From Aurelia coerulea (lineage: Eukaryota > Cnidaria > Scyphozoa > Semaeostomeae > Ulmaridae), in the NCBI GenBank assembly GCA_039566865.1, contig CM076948.1, positions 21,091,001 through 21,155,000 of the forward strand: a stretch of DNA of 64,000 nt, given 5' to 3'. The position numbers and the translations under genes are program-made. The stretch's first letter is position 1. Every line of letters begins with the position of its first letter. Of this stretch, positions 22,739 through 35,200 are shown piece by piece. The notes under the pieces were generated by a model, which worked only from the letters and a program-made list of their open reading frames with translations, did no database searches and was not told the DNA's origin.

Positions 22739-23029
22739 GTATGTTATTAGTTTATTTTTATGGCTGTAGCTTTTAGGGGCTGTTAGGTACAAGGGTGTCA
22801 GCTGCAAGGGTGACTTTTAGGGTAACTTTTAAGCTCGATTCTTTCACGCAAAAAGTCCAATGGACGTTTGTAGGGGGAGGGGGTAAAGGGACTGGACGTT
22901 TTCAATATTCTTGTTTTATCGAAATTTCTTGTGAGAAGTTTTTGTAAGAGAGTGCATTCTACAGCTTTCGCATGCTGCATATATTTATCGAGGTATGAAA
23001 GAATCGATGTATGTACGGCTCCTTACTCA

Positions 23030-24046
23030 CACGCTTTTTTATAAGAAACTTGATCATCAGAAACTAGTGCCAAGATGTCCATAAATTTGAGGAAATCTCA
23101 TACTACAGTCGTGGCCAAAAACTTAACACCATATATGTGTGAACAACGTTTCTTGGTGTAACGATATGGAAAGCTAACACTGTGCTAATTTTACTATCTT
23201 GGAGCTTCGATGCAGATCCTAAATTTCAATGTTGGTTTTTAAATTTTGGCGCCATTTTGCTATGACGTCACCATGAAATCTAGAGAAATTCTCGGAAATT
23301 GCAGTGGTTCTGCCAACAAAAAGGGTGTGACCCAAAAATTGTGTTACTCAGCCTGATTTTACATCAATCTCGTTCTTAAACTTATGGCCATAGCTGTGGA
23401 CTGAGGGCCATCTACTACCTTTTTGCCCGAAGCAATATTTTTCGTGGAGTTTTGATATTTTGCAGAAAAATCATAGAAATAAATTGTGCATAGATTGATG
23501 TAAAATCCAGCTGAGTAACACAATTTTTGGGTCACGAATTTTTTTGGCATAACCACTGTAATTTCCGAGAATTTCTATAGATTTCATTGTGATTTCAAAG
23601 CAAAATGGCGCCGAAATAAAAAAAACAACATTAGAATTTGCAATCTTACATGAAAAATATATCTAAATGAAATCCAATAGGCAAAGAGGTAGGGCAAAGA
23701 AGCAAAGAGGTAGGTCCAAGAACATTTAAGAAACTCTAAAATTTTATTTCTAGAATAAGAATCGGTAGATTATGGCTCGCATGGCATTGCGTTTGTAAAT
23801 ATCAAGTTTTGACCTAAAAAATTGGTAACTTTTTGCCTCAATGTGCATGGTTTATTCGTGGTGACAATATCAATGCAAAATGCAAACCCTTTGTCGATAA
23901 GAATGCTTAGCTTGGAAACATAACGCAAGTTTAGACCCCAAAAAATAAGAAACTAATCAAGAAACTTTATACTTCTAAAACATCGAAATTTTCATGCGAA
24001 ATTAAGAAAATTTTAGTACCGAGTGCTAATCAAAGCTTCTTGTAAA
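23030..24046 (+). mobile_element. AAGAAACT MITE, copy interrupted by Tc1-like MITEs
   Basis: Left end CACGCTTTTTTATAAGAAAC at 23030; the element resumes near 23700 (ATTTAAGAAACTCTAAAATT) and ends ...AAAGCTTCTTGTAAA near 24046. The distal part matches copy 2. Confidence 0.65.
23106..23650. mobile_element. Head-to-head Tc1-like MITE copies
   Basis: Starts TA|CAGTCGTGGCCAAAAACTTA, close to Tc1 family ends (CAGTxGTGGCCAAAA). A degenerate inverse end is near 23374-23396. A second, inverted partial copy follows (23484-23620, sharing GGGTCACxAATTTT and CAAAATGGCGCC). No coding sequence. Confidence 0.55.
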
Positions 24047-24273
24047 CCGGTAAAAGATATCCATAACGCTGTCAGCAGAAAGGGAAGTAAACTTTCCCTG
24101 CTTATCCTTTCGCGAGGCCAGCTAACATATATGTGTTTCAAGTGCATATCTTTAGCAATTTTTTTGCTCTCCTTCTCCGTGTGTCTTTCGTTCGTCAAAT
24201 ATATGTCATTGCCGAAAAGCAGAGTAAAACAGAGTAAATCCTTGATTAAACAGCCCAGAAATTAGGTTCCAGG

Positions 24274-25238
24274 CAGTGGCGGACAGGCTCTGATTTTTGC
24301 ACTGGCCATGAACGAGTTAAGGGCGCCCTAAGTGGGTGTGGCCTCGATGATGAGTGTGTGGTCAGGAGAAAAATTCGTCGCAATTCCTCGATTCCTTACC
24401 AATAGCCAAGCTAAACTAACTTTCGTTGAAAATGAGGCATATATTTCACGATATATCTACTTATGGCATGGTTAAAGTCATTGCATTGTCTCTACTTTAT
24501 AAAAATGATTTTGTCTTTTTTTGTATTGTGGGCCAGACGATCTATGATGTTTTCATTTCTCAAACTGTTGAGGAACCCTTTCCTGATCCCCCCTCCAGCA
24601 GTGTGGTCAGGGCAAATTAACTGACGGAGCATCAAAATGAGGGGTCTGGAGGCAAAGTCCCCAGGAAAATTTCTGAGGACACGCCTTCTATTTTGGCTCA
24701 GAACGCTTCTCCCAATCCCAGGTTTGCCTATGCTAAAATGGAATTTTTGATCATTTGTAACAGTAGTTTTATGAATAAGCATCCACAGGGAAATTTGTTG
24801 AGCAAACACCTGTCCTTTGGCTTAGAATGCCTATCGCCACCCCATCTTGAATGCAGAATTGGAAACATTGAAATTCTCAAAATTATTTTTGCAGTTTTCT
24901 ATCAATGAACACTCTCATGAAAATTATCGGGCAAAAGATTTCAGTTTTTCACAATCCAATTTTTGCGTGCCTCCAAAGTGGAGCAGTTGACAAAGTGCGT
25001 CCCGGAAATTTTTGAAACTTGCTGCCTTTACTTTGGCTTAGAGTGACTCTCCCAGTCATTTCTTTACCCTACACAAACTATAACAACTTTTTCCTGTGAA
25101 GGAATCTCGAGAACCATCTTTTGGCAGAAGTGGAGGGGGCCTTTATTTTTTCTGCAACGGTGCTCCCTTCTTCGCCATCCGTATCTTCGCTCTCGACTGT
25201 ATTCATTTCTTTGAGCAAGTTCAATAACACTGAAGGAT

Positions 25239-25270
<32 letters not shown>

Positions 25271-25625
25271 ATTTCGCCATCAAAATAAAAATGAAAAATA
25301 ACAGATTCAGAAAAAAAAAACTCTAATTACAATATTTACAAGTTTGAAAAAATTACAGGCAAAAGTTACATATCTAATTTAAAATCTAATTTAATAAAAA
25401 CACCCCATGGTTAAAGATGGCAGGGATAGCATTAAAAGGTCAATGCGACCTTGTTTCCATAATGGATTCAAATCTGAAGTGAGATGTCCGTTATTCAAAC
25501 ATTCAACTCTACCAAAAATTTCCTTATTTTTGCAAAAGTGGCCCTTTTCCAGGAAAAAGGGGGCCTTTTTGCAAGATTTTAAGGGGGGCCCTCCGGCCAT
25601 GGGCCGGTGGGCCAGTCCGCCACTG
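24274..25625. mobile_element. Non-autonomous hAT element with perfect 8-bp duplication
   Basis: TIRs CAGTGGCGGAC / GTCCGCCACTG with GTTCCAGG duplicated exactly (24266-24273, 25626-25633). An 8-bp duplication and CAGTGGCG ends are diagnostic of hAT. No transposase frame; the right end is G/C-rich. It lies in the intron just before the PH exon of the Vav-like gene. Confidence 0.88.
25242..25267. repeat. (GTAT)n microsatellite
   Basis: Six TATG units inside the hAT element. Confidence 0.85.
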
Positions 25626-25652
25626 GTTCCAGGGAATGAAATGCCTAATCCA

Positions 25653-25735
25653 AGGTGCTGTGGCGCAGTAGTAATCCTCTGACTTTGCAGTTAGAACAGC
25701 CAGACGGACAGGACTCGATGCCCGGTAGAGCCCCA
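25653..25735 (+). mobile_element. tRNA-derived SINE head, possible
   Basis: GGTGCTGTGGCGCAGTAGTA resembles a tRNA 5' end with an A box (TGGCGCAGT). About 50 nt later GGACTCGATGCC resembles a B box. The block sits 20 bp after the hAT element. It does not fold into an intact tRNA, and no SINE tail is defined. Confidence 0.4.
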
Positions 25736-26160
25736 CCACGTTATGATCATTGCAAGGGATCATGGACTCGATTAGGGCTTAGCTACTTCTCAAATCCCAG
25801 CATTTGGCGCTGAAAGTCACAAGTTCACATCATGCTCCAAACTTTTTTTAGTCACAGGAACTCCAGCAAAATGGATCAACTTCCTGCCCAATGAAAAATA
25901 GGCCCCACTTCGTAGGCCCCTTGCGATTGCGAAATTATGACTTAATTCCATCATCGAGAAATCCAAACTCATAATTCTGCAATCGCAAAGGAGGCTATAG
26001 AGTAGGGCCTTTTTTCGTGAGGTGGAGAGGGTGATGGATTTCCTTGGAATCCCTGTGTCTTAATTTATTTGTTTATGCTGGAATGTTGCATTTATTCAAT
26101 TTTATTCCTTTTAATTTTGTTTTTCTTAATGTCAATTTTATTCCTTTATCCATCTTTCAG
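25736..26160. other. Intron 3' part
   Basis: Ends in a strong acceptor (TTCCTTTATCCATCTTTCAG). A short inverted pair, AATAGGCCCCACTTCGTAGG near 25910 and its approximate inverse near 26000, flanks a small palindromic sequence. Confidence 0.4.
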
Positions 26161-26222
26161 AACACCGCAAAATGTATAAATTTTTACAAAAAAGATGATG
26201 AAAGGAGGAAGATTGAAGCAAG
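26161..26222 (+). CDS. Vav-like exon: end of PH domain
   Basis: Acceptor at 26159-26160, donor GTAATG at 26223. Reads NTAKCINFYKKDDERRKIEA, the last strand and start of the C-terminal PH helix (Trp usually found after ERRK is absent). Phase 0 in, phase 2 out. Confidence 0.65.
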
Positions 26223-29200
26223 GTAATGCCACAGTTAATAGTATTTTTTCTTCAAAGCTATGAAATATGATATGATATATCGTTGGGCAAACAATTCCCA
26301 AAATACCGTAAGAGATCCTTGAATTTGTAAAAATCTCTTCGATTTTTGAAAATGATCTTGGTGTGGACGCAGATTATTTTCTTAAAAAGATGAAAAAAGA
26401 TGCGTTGTCAAAAACATTCCGATATGTGTAGTTGTTGCCTAAATCTAAGGATATTGGCCTTGGATTCATCCTGATCTAAAGAGATCATCTTCTTTCCTAT
26501 GTTGTATATGAACACCTTAGAGAAAACCTCGTTTTATGAACATCAAGAGGATTTCCTGAAGTATCATCGATAACTCTAGATTGCTTTTTTCTCGCTGACC
26601 AGTTTGATAGCGTGGTAACTGATCAGCCTTTCTGTCACATATGATCGCTTACGTAAAAGGTAAAAGCTATTGGAGCCTTTTGGGTTGCATAGATCTGTAT
26701 TAAACTGATCGTTCTTGTTTCATAGAGTTAAAGTTCAGCTATCGAAAATACCCACCAGCACAGGTAATACTCAAATACTTTTTATGATACATATTTATAT
26801 CAGGAGTACACTATAGACTATTTCGCAATTTGGAAAAGGGACTGAGGAGAGTGCGGCCCATTCTGACAGCCTTGGCAACAAAGTCGACGGCTTGAGGCTG
26901 ACTCGCATCTCTCTCCAAACTTGAGTTACTTTCAATTTATTGCAACTTCCAATAGTTATGCGATGCTTGTTTAGTATGGTAAGTGTTTTCTTTGGCTCAT
27001 TTAGCCGTTTTGTCACCTTTTCGCTCATTTGTAAACAGATTTTGAGCCATTTTATTTCAGTTGTTTCCCTCAAGTTTGAGATCTTTAGATGATTCCAAAC
27101 AATGCTTTTCACTTGCTTGCATAGCCGTAAATGCGTTCAGTTATCTAGTAAATAAGCAAAATTCTATCGTAGGTCGGCTGGGCCTAAACTGAGCCGTTTC
27201 AAATTCGAGGGAAAATACCTGAATTAGTGGCTCAAATAACACTCACAAATGGGAGGAGGGATGACAAGACGGCTTAATAATCCAGAGAAAACACTTACAA
27301 AACTAGACAAGCATCGCATAATTCTTGAAAATTGCAAATAAATCGAGAATAACTCGAGTTTGGAGAGAGATGCGAGTGAGCCGCAAGTTGTAAACTTTGC
27401 ACTGCAGAAAAGGGGATTCCCTGGATTTCCCTGTTGCCAAGGCTGTCAGAATGGGCCGCGCTCTCCTCAGTCTCTTTCTCCAAATTGCGAAATGGTCTAT
27501 TACTATCGTTATTATCACTATTGTTATTATTATCATCAATTATCATTAGAGACTGATGAAGATTTTTAATCGAAAAGTATTTACGAAAACAGTTTAATTT
27601 CTCTTATTTCATGTTCTGTTTTTTTGAATGGTGGTCTAGTTTTTATTATTATCATTATTATCATTATTGTTATCACGTCACAAGACCTCATTAAATTTTT
27701 TTGTTCCTGGGAGCGCTTTTTCCCTTGGATAAATTAATGAGGCCTGTTCAATGCTCACCAAAAGATTGTTTTGTGACCTGGAGAAATGTACCCCGGAACT
27801 TTCTGTCTTTTGTAAACATCACATAGGAATTCATGATATTTTCCCTTGACCCCCCCCCCTGTGAATCTGAATTGGCACATTCTTCCTTTTGAATGATTCA
27901 AGATCAACAATTCTCTTCTTTACTTTAGTTAGCGCAAGAGAAGGTTGTATCATGGGGTGTTTTGCAGTAATAAGATCTTAGATTTATGGTTTTTGGAAGG
28001 TTTTTGGAGATTCTTTGAAATTGAATATTCGCTTGTAAATCCTCTGTGAAAGGTAGACGATTTGTATAAGCACCCCCAGAATCCAATGCCTTTATTGGGA
28101 GAATACTCAATGTAGTCCAAAATTCAATGTAGTCCAAACTTATTATGAAGCTTTAATTTTTTCATGATAAAATATTTTTTCTCTAGGAGGACACAAATTT
28201 GAGTTGGTGACCTTTTCCAGCACAACCTACTGCAAAGTTTGCGACAAATTGATATGGTAAGAATTTTTAAGAGCTTATTGATTGATTTGATTGCCAGCAC
28301 GCAATATAAGTTGAAGGCCGATCTCCCCTGCAGTAGTTTTGGTGTGAAACCAACGTTTTCTAGAAGGCATTCTCTCAAACGACAGAGAGCACTTCGCAGG
28401 TTGGCAATCAATGCCATTGCAGTGGCGGTCGGCCTGAAGAGCCTAGTACTCATATGATTCTTTGCACCTTTGCGAACCACCAAAACGTCACATTTTGGTC
28501 GTAAAAAAATTCTTTTTCTCACACAATAGTGGGGACATGAATAGCTAACATAGTGCTCAAATCTTTAAAAAGGTCGGTGTAAAATTTTATTGCCGTTTTC
28601 TTTGAAATAAATAGCTTGGGAGGAACTTAGGGTTTTTTGCTGTAAATCTGCCGTGGCAATTTATTGATATCTTGATTAGTTTCAATATGGCGGCATTTAT
28701 TAGATTTGAGACTATGACGTCATCAAATTTCTAAATCCTAAACTACAAAAGCTACAAATTTCTGCTTGCCACCATATTGTAGACCTCCTGAAAATGACAA
28801 AAAATTGTTTTTAATTCAATTATGTAACTGTGTCCTGTGACCCGTGATATTGCGTAACTTGTTTGTACGGATTGGATCGTTTCCTGTATTGTATAGTCTT
28901 TTGTGCTACGTCCGTCTTTTGAAAGAGCCTTTTGTGTATTCGTGTATTCATTTATATTCTTTTGTAGAATTAGGCGCGGCGAAGCGAAGCGTGGTCGAGG
29001 GGACTTGAGCTTGTTTATTTTGATGGTTGTTTATGGACATCGCGTAAGGAACGCTATTTTTTGAACGCTGATCTAATGGACACTAATGTATTCCAGTAAG
29101 TAGTATTATCGGGTTATTTTCATCGCTTTACAAAGCTTCGTTTATAGTATTAGTTTCGTTCTGTTTTGTCTGTTTTGTTACATGTCTGTTTGTTTGGGTT

Positions 29201-32200
29201 TAATTTGTTTTCGTTTTATTTTAGCAAATCGTAGCATCAAAGAATACCTAATAAAAATGCTGATTTTACAAACTTTGGAATTTGATTATTTCGGCTGCTA
29301 CATTTAGTGGAATACAAGTCACTTCAGCGTATTCAGTTTGATTATGGAGGAGAATTCCTCGGATAAATTTGTTGAGCCCTTTGAAGGATTGGTAAGAAAC
29401 AGTACGGAATTGAGCACAAACAGAGATTTGGATAAAGATACGGTCACGGATATTCGCGATGAATTTCAAAGCAATATGGAGGCTCCGAATTTGTTTGGTA
29501 TTGGGGGTGACAGACCCAAACGCGTTGTATCATTAACGGAGAAAGGGAAGTCGTATGCCCGCGACCTTCAATTTGGAAATCGAAAATTTTTATATCGTAA
29601 CTTACAGAAGCAGATGAAATTCATTACGTCATCATTAAATTCGAGTGTCAGGATAGAGGTTATTCGATGTGAATTGTCGAAATTAGATGAGATATTTTGC
29701 AATTTGATGGCTGTTCAAGAAAATTATATTGGGTTAGTGGACAACTGCGATCAACATGATATTGAAACCCGATGGTTTGAAAAAGTTGATAAGGAGGTCG
29801 TGGATTTTAAAACAGATATTCATAATTATTTGTCTCAAGCTAAGAATTTAGAAGATAATAACAGCGTTATGTCATCAAGTTCAAAGAGCTCAAGAGGGTC
29901 GTCGCGAAAGTCTGGTTCGTCAGTTCGTGAACGTGCAACTGAAGAAAAGGCACGTTTAGCAGAGTTACTTGCAGAATCAGAATTTCTGGAAGAAAGGAGA
30001 GCTGCAGAAATTGCCTCTGAAAAGGTTCGCATGAAGCAAGAAATAGCAAAAGCAGAAGCTAGAGTCAAGGTTTTTGAGGAGTTTGAGGATTCTGTCAGCT
30101 GTAAGAAATCGGTTACAGAAGATTTGCCAGATCAAAATATTATATTTCAGCAGAAGGAAAAGGTTCCGCATTCATATGTCAAAGACTGGATTACCCAAAA
30201 GAGAGATGGCACCAATTATCCTCGTCTTCTGCAGAGAGAAAGAATCGAGCCCCCTCGAGTGCACCTTGGAAATTTGTCTCAACAACAACAACCACAACAT
30301 GCAGTTTCTTTTGATATTGGAAGACCTGATCAACGTTCAGAACCTTGTATTCCCAAGATGCGTAAAGAAGAGATTTCTCAACAAGCTAGAGCACGATTGC
30401 CTCAACAACCAAATGTAAGGGTAAAATCTATCAATGGGCCAAGAGAAGACACAGTGAGCACTGATGAAAGCACTCTACATGCTGCACTGTATGCGTTATT
30501 CAACCAGCAAAATGCTCCGAATGTGGACATTGATGTTTTTAGTGGGGATCCCATGGAATATCAATACTTTATGGCAACATTTCGTGAGGTTGTTGAGAAG
30601 AAAATTGTGGATCCAATGGGAAGACTGACCAGATTAATCAAGTATACGTCAGGTGAAGCGAAAGAACTAATCAGACATTGTATTCAGTTGCCGCCAAGTA
30701 TTTGTTATAAGGAAGCAAAAGCATTATTAACAAAGGAATATGGGGATTCGTATAGAGTTTCTGCTGCGTACATGCAGGAGCTACGGAGATGGCCACAAAT
30801 CAAATATGCTGATGCACTGGCATTTAGAACTTTCTATAGATTTCTGGTTAAATGCCAAAGCAGTATGAAATCTGGCCCCAATTTACAAGTATTAAACACA
30901 CCAGAAATTCTGCAAGTTCTCCAGTCAAAACTTCCTGGTAATCTACAAGAAAGATGGAATCGAAAAGCTTTTGGTATCAAAAGAGACGAATTGAGAGCAG
31001 CTGTATTCTCAGACTTTGTTAGCCTAATCGAAGAAGAAATGAGGCTGGTCAATGACCCATTGTATTCAAGAGAAGCTTTGTCCGAAGTACAAAGCCCCTT
31101 CAAAGACAGATTTAGAAGAGAAATGCCAAAAGATACGAAGATGAGTGTTTACAGTACAGAGATGTCCTCAGCAGAGACGAATAGAGTTTATGAATCTAAA
31201 TCAAGTTGCCCATCATGTGAAGGATTGCATGATTTGGACAGATGCTCAGATTATCTAAAGCTTGATGTGAAAGAAAGAAGCAAGTTTCTTTATGTGAAAA
31301 GATTATGCTATGCATGCTATAAGCCTACATCCCCAACCCATGTGTCGAAGAGTTGCAATCAACGAAGAACGTGTAATATTTGTGCTGGATCTCATCCAAC
31401 TGGTTTACATGGATTTAAATTTGCAAAGAGATCTGAGAGTAATGAAACAAAACGAGATGATGTGGTCTGTAATTTAACTTTTCTCGATGCTCAAGTCATA
31501 AGTTTATCGGTGATCCCAGTGAAACTTGGTGTCAAAGGTGGGAACCAAGAATTGGTAGTATATGCTATGCTTGACAATTGCAGTCAGGGAACTTTCATAC
31601 ACGAGGATATATTAGATGCATTGAAGGTGAAAGGCGTGAAGACCACAGTAACTGTGAAGACCATGACTGGTGAAGATACAGAAGGATCAGTTTGTCTCGA
31701 TAATTTGACTGTGTCTGGTTTGGGCCCTGCAGACAGAGAGACGATCTCATTGCCAAAAACCTACAGCAGAAGAGGACTTCCGATTCAAAGAGATGATATA
31801 CCAACACCCGATAAATTACGTCATTGGCCCCACCTGAGAGAAATCACGAAAGATGTGCACAAAGAAGATTCTGAAATTCCTATTGGTTTGTTGATTGGTG
31901 CAAATTGCCCATTAGCGTTAGAACCACATGAAATAATTCCTAGTCAAGATGGTGGCCCTTACGCTTTCAGATCCTGCCTTGGCTGGTGCATTTCAGGCCC
32001 AATCATTAAATGCGCTGAGAATGGAAAAGCAGTTAGATGCAATCGAATCACAGTCACTGATGCTGGTTCCGCAAAGATTGCTGACCATCATTTTGTTGTA
32101 GAAGATACAGTAAAGGATGTCACAACGAATGAACTGTTAAAAAAGATGTATCATACGGATTTCAGTGAAACCAAGCTCGATGATGGCAAATTAGACCTTT

Positions 32201-35200
32201 CACAAGAAGACAAGAAATTCTTAAAAATGATGAAAGAACAGAGTATCAAAGCACATGGTCATTATGTGCTACCATTGCCATTTCGTAACCCAAATGTTTT
32301 CATGCCAAATAACAAAGAACAAGCAATGAAAAGAGCAGTGTGGACAAAAAGAAGGTTACAGAAAGATCCCAAGTTTTACAGTGATTACGTCAAGTTTATG
32401 AATGATATCATTAGTAAAGGATATGCAAAGAAAGTAGAAGAGAATTGTGATATTCCTGGAAAGCAGTGGTACATTCCTCATCACGGAGTATATCACCCAA
32501 AGAAACCAGAGAAGATTAGAGTCGTATTCGACTGCAGCACGCAATACAAAGGAACTTGTTTGAATAAAGAGCTCCTACAAGGTCCGGATCTGACGAATCA
32601 GTTGGTGGGAGTGCTTCTTCGCTTCAGGAAAGAGTTAATTGCCTTTACTGGTGACATTGAAGCTATGTTTTATCAAGTTCGCGTTCCTGAAGATCAGCGG
32701 TCTTATTTGCGATTTCTTTGGTGGCCAGAAGGAAACCTGGAAGCAGAGCCTATCGATTATGAAATGTGTGTACATCTCTTTGGCGGGATTTCATCACCAA
32801 GTTGCTCGAATTTCGCACTCAGGAGAACAGCGGATGATTCAGAGGAAGAATTTGGAAGTGAAGCTGCAATGACTTTGAAAAGAAATTTCTATGTTGATGA
32901 CATGTTAAAATCGAAGGAATGCAGCTCATCTTCAATTGCACTGATATCAAATATACGTAAGATGTGTGCTTCGGGTGGTTTTAATCTCACAAAGTTTGCC
33001 TCTAACGATAAAGAAGTGTTGGAATCTATTCCACAAGAAGAAAGATCAAAAGAAGTAAAGAAATGTGATTTAGCTGTGGACAATTTACCTGCTGAGCGAG
33101 CACTGGGTGTATATTGGTGTGTAGAGAACGATACACTTGGATTTCGCATTGAGCTGAGAGATAAACCGTTGACAAGAAGAGGTGTATTGTCATCTATAAG
33201 CTCCATTTATGATCCACTTGGTTTGGCTGCCCCGTTTTTGTTACAAGGGAGGAAAATACTACAAGAACTTTGCAGTGACAAAAAGGAGTGGGATGATGAC
33301 TTATCAGAAGAGCAGAAAAACATGTGGTTAAAATGGAGGCAGGAGCTTCCTCTCCTTGAAGAAATAGAGGTGGAACGCTGCTACAAGCCAAAGCATTTCG
33401 GTGAGGTCGTCTCAGCAACACTTCATAATTTTTCAGATGCATCGCAAGAAGGTTATGGTCAGGCAAGCTATTTACGTCTTATTGATGTCAAAGGAAATAT
33501 CAACTGTTCTTTGGTCATGGGTAAATCTCGTGTTCCACCATTGAAGCAAACGACGATTCCAAGACTGGAACTTACAGCCGCATCAGTATCCGTAAAAGTT
33601 GGCGCTATGCTGAGAAGAGAACTTGACATGGAAGATCTGAAACAGACATTTTGGACAGATAGCCAGATTGTACTTGGTTACATTGCAAATGAAACAAGGA
33701 GATTCAGGACATTTGTCGCAAACCGGGTTCAAATAATCAGAGATCATTCAGAAATAGAAGAATGGAGGTATGTTGACACGAAGCAAAATCCAGCTGATGA
33801 TGCATCCCATGGCATTCGTGCAAGTAACAATGCAAAGAATTCACGTTGGTTCAGAGGACCAGAATTTTTGTGGAAATCAGAGAACGAATGGCCAAGAGAA
33901 AAGGCAATACCTTTGCCAAAGGGAGACGATCCAGAGTTAAGGAAGATTGTCAAAGTAAATAGCACTGCAGTTGCCAAGAATGACAGTCTCCTAATTGATC
34001 TAGAGAATCGATATTCTGATTGGGTACGCATGAAGCGAGCTGTTGCCCTTCTGCTTAGATTCATTTCAAATTGTAAAAGAAAGATAAAGAATAGAGAAGA
34101 GAAGGTTGTTTTAACAAAGTTCAATAATGAAGACGCACTGCTCACTGTCGAGGATGTACAGACAGCAGAAAATAAGATCATCAGATTAGCACAAGAGGCA
34201 GCATTTAAAGTCGAGCTGAAAGAATTAAAGAAACTTCCAATGAATGGTGAAATCTCACGTGTTAAAAGAAGAAATCTCAAGAAATCGAGCTCTTTGTTCA
34301 AATTGGATCCTTTTCTTGATGAAAATGGAATTGTCAGAGTAGGTGGAAGAATGAAGAAGTCTTCTTTTGACGAAGAATGCAAGCACCCCATCTTACTGCC
34401 AAAGAAAGGGAGAGTTACTGAATTAGTAATTGACTGGTGTCATCGAACAACACAGCATGCAGGAAGAGGGATGACGCTGAATGAAATTCGGTCAATTGGA
34501 TATTGGATAATCAATGTGAACTCTAGGGTTCGACAATTCATTTCAAGATGTGTTAGATGCCGCTTTCTCCGAGGAAAGTCAGGTGAGCAGAAGATGGCAG
34601 ATCTTCCCGAGGAGCGAGTAAAGGAAGCACCACCTTTCACATACTGTGGAGTTGATTTGTTTGGTCCATTTGTCATCAAAGAAAGAAGAAAGGAATTGAA
34701 ACGATATGGAGTTTTGTTCACATGTTTTGGAAGTCGAGCGATTCATATTGAAACAACAAACTCGTTGGATACTGACTCTTTTATTCAAGCTTTACGCAGA
34801 TTTATGGCAAGAAGAGGCAGTGTACGTCAAATCTACTCCGACAATGGCACTAATTTCGTTGGTACAGTCAATGAGCTTCAGAAAGAGTTTGAGAAAATGG
34901 ACCATAGTAAGATTGGTCGCTTTGCCCACAGTCAGAACACTGATTGGATTTTATGGAAAAGGAACGTCCCTGCAGCAAGTCACATGGGAGGAGTCTGGGA
35001 GCGTCAGATCCGTTCTGTTAGAGCCATACTGTCATCTCTACTGAAGAATCATGGACATGCTCTTGATGACGAATCTTTGAGAACATTGCTAACTGAATCT
35101 GAAGCGATAGTGAATTCGCGTCCTCTCACAGTAGAGACACTGAGTGATCCACACAGCGTCAGACCACTTACACCAAATCATTTGCTGACGATGAAATCTA

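Noticed and set aside
26161..26226. Reading the first Vav-like exon as the end of a 60-codon gene starting at 26044
   Set aside because: The upstream part is a T-rich intron leading to an acceptor at 26159-26160, with hydrophobic low-complexity translation.
28124..28522. 132-codon minus-strand frame overlapping a C1 exon
   Set aside because: No domain recognised; it overlaps a well-supported plus-strand exon. It may be part of a dispersed repeat, but I could not define one.
33744..34391. 215-codon minus-strand frame inside the retrotransposon
   Set aside because: Antisense shadow of the pol gene, whose domains are clear on the plus strand.
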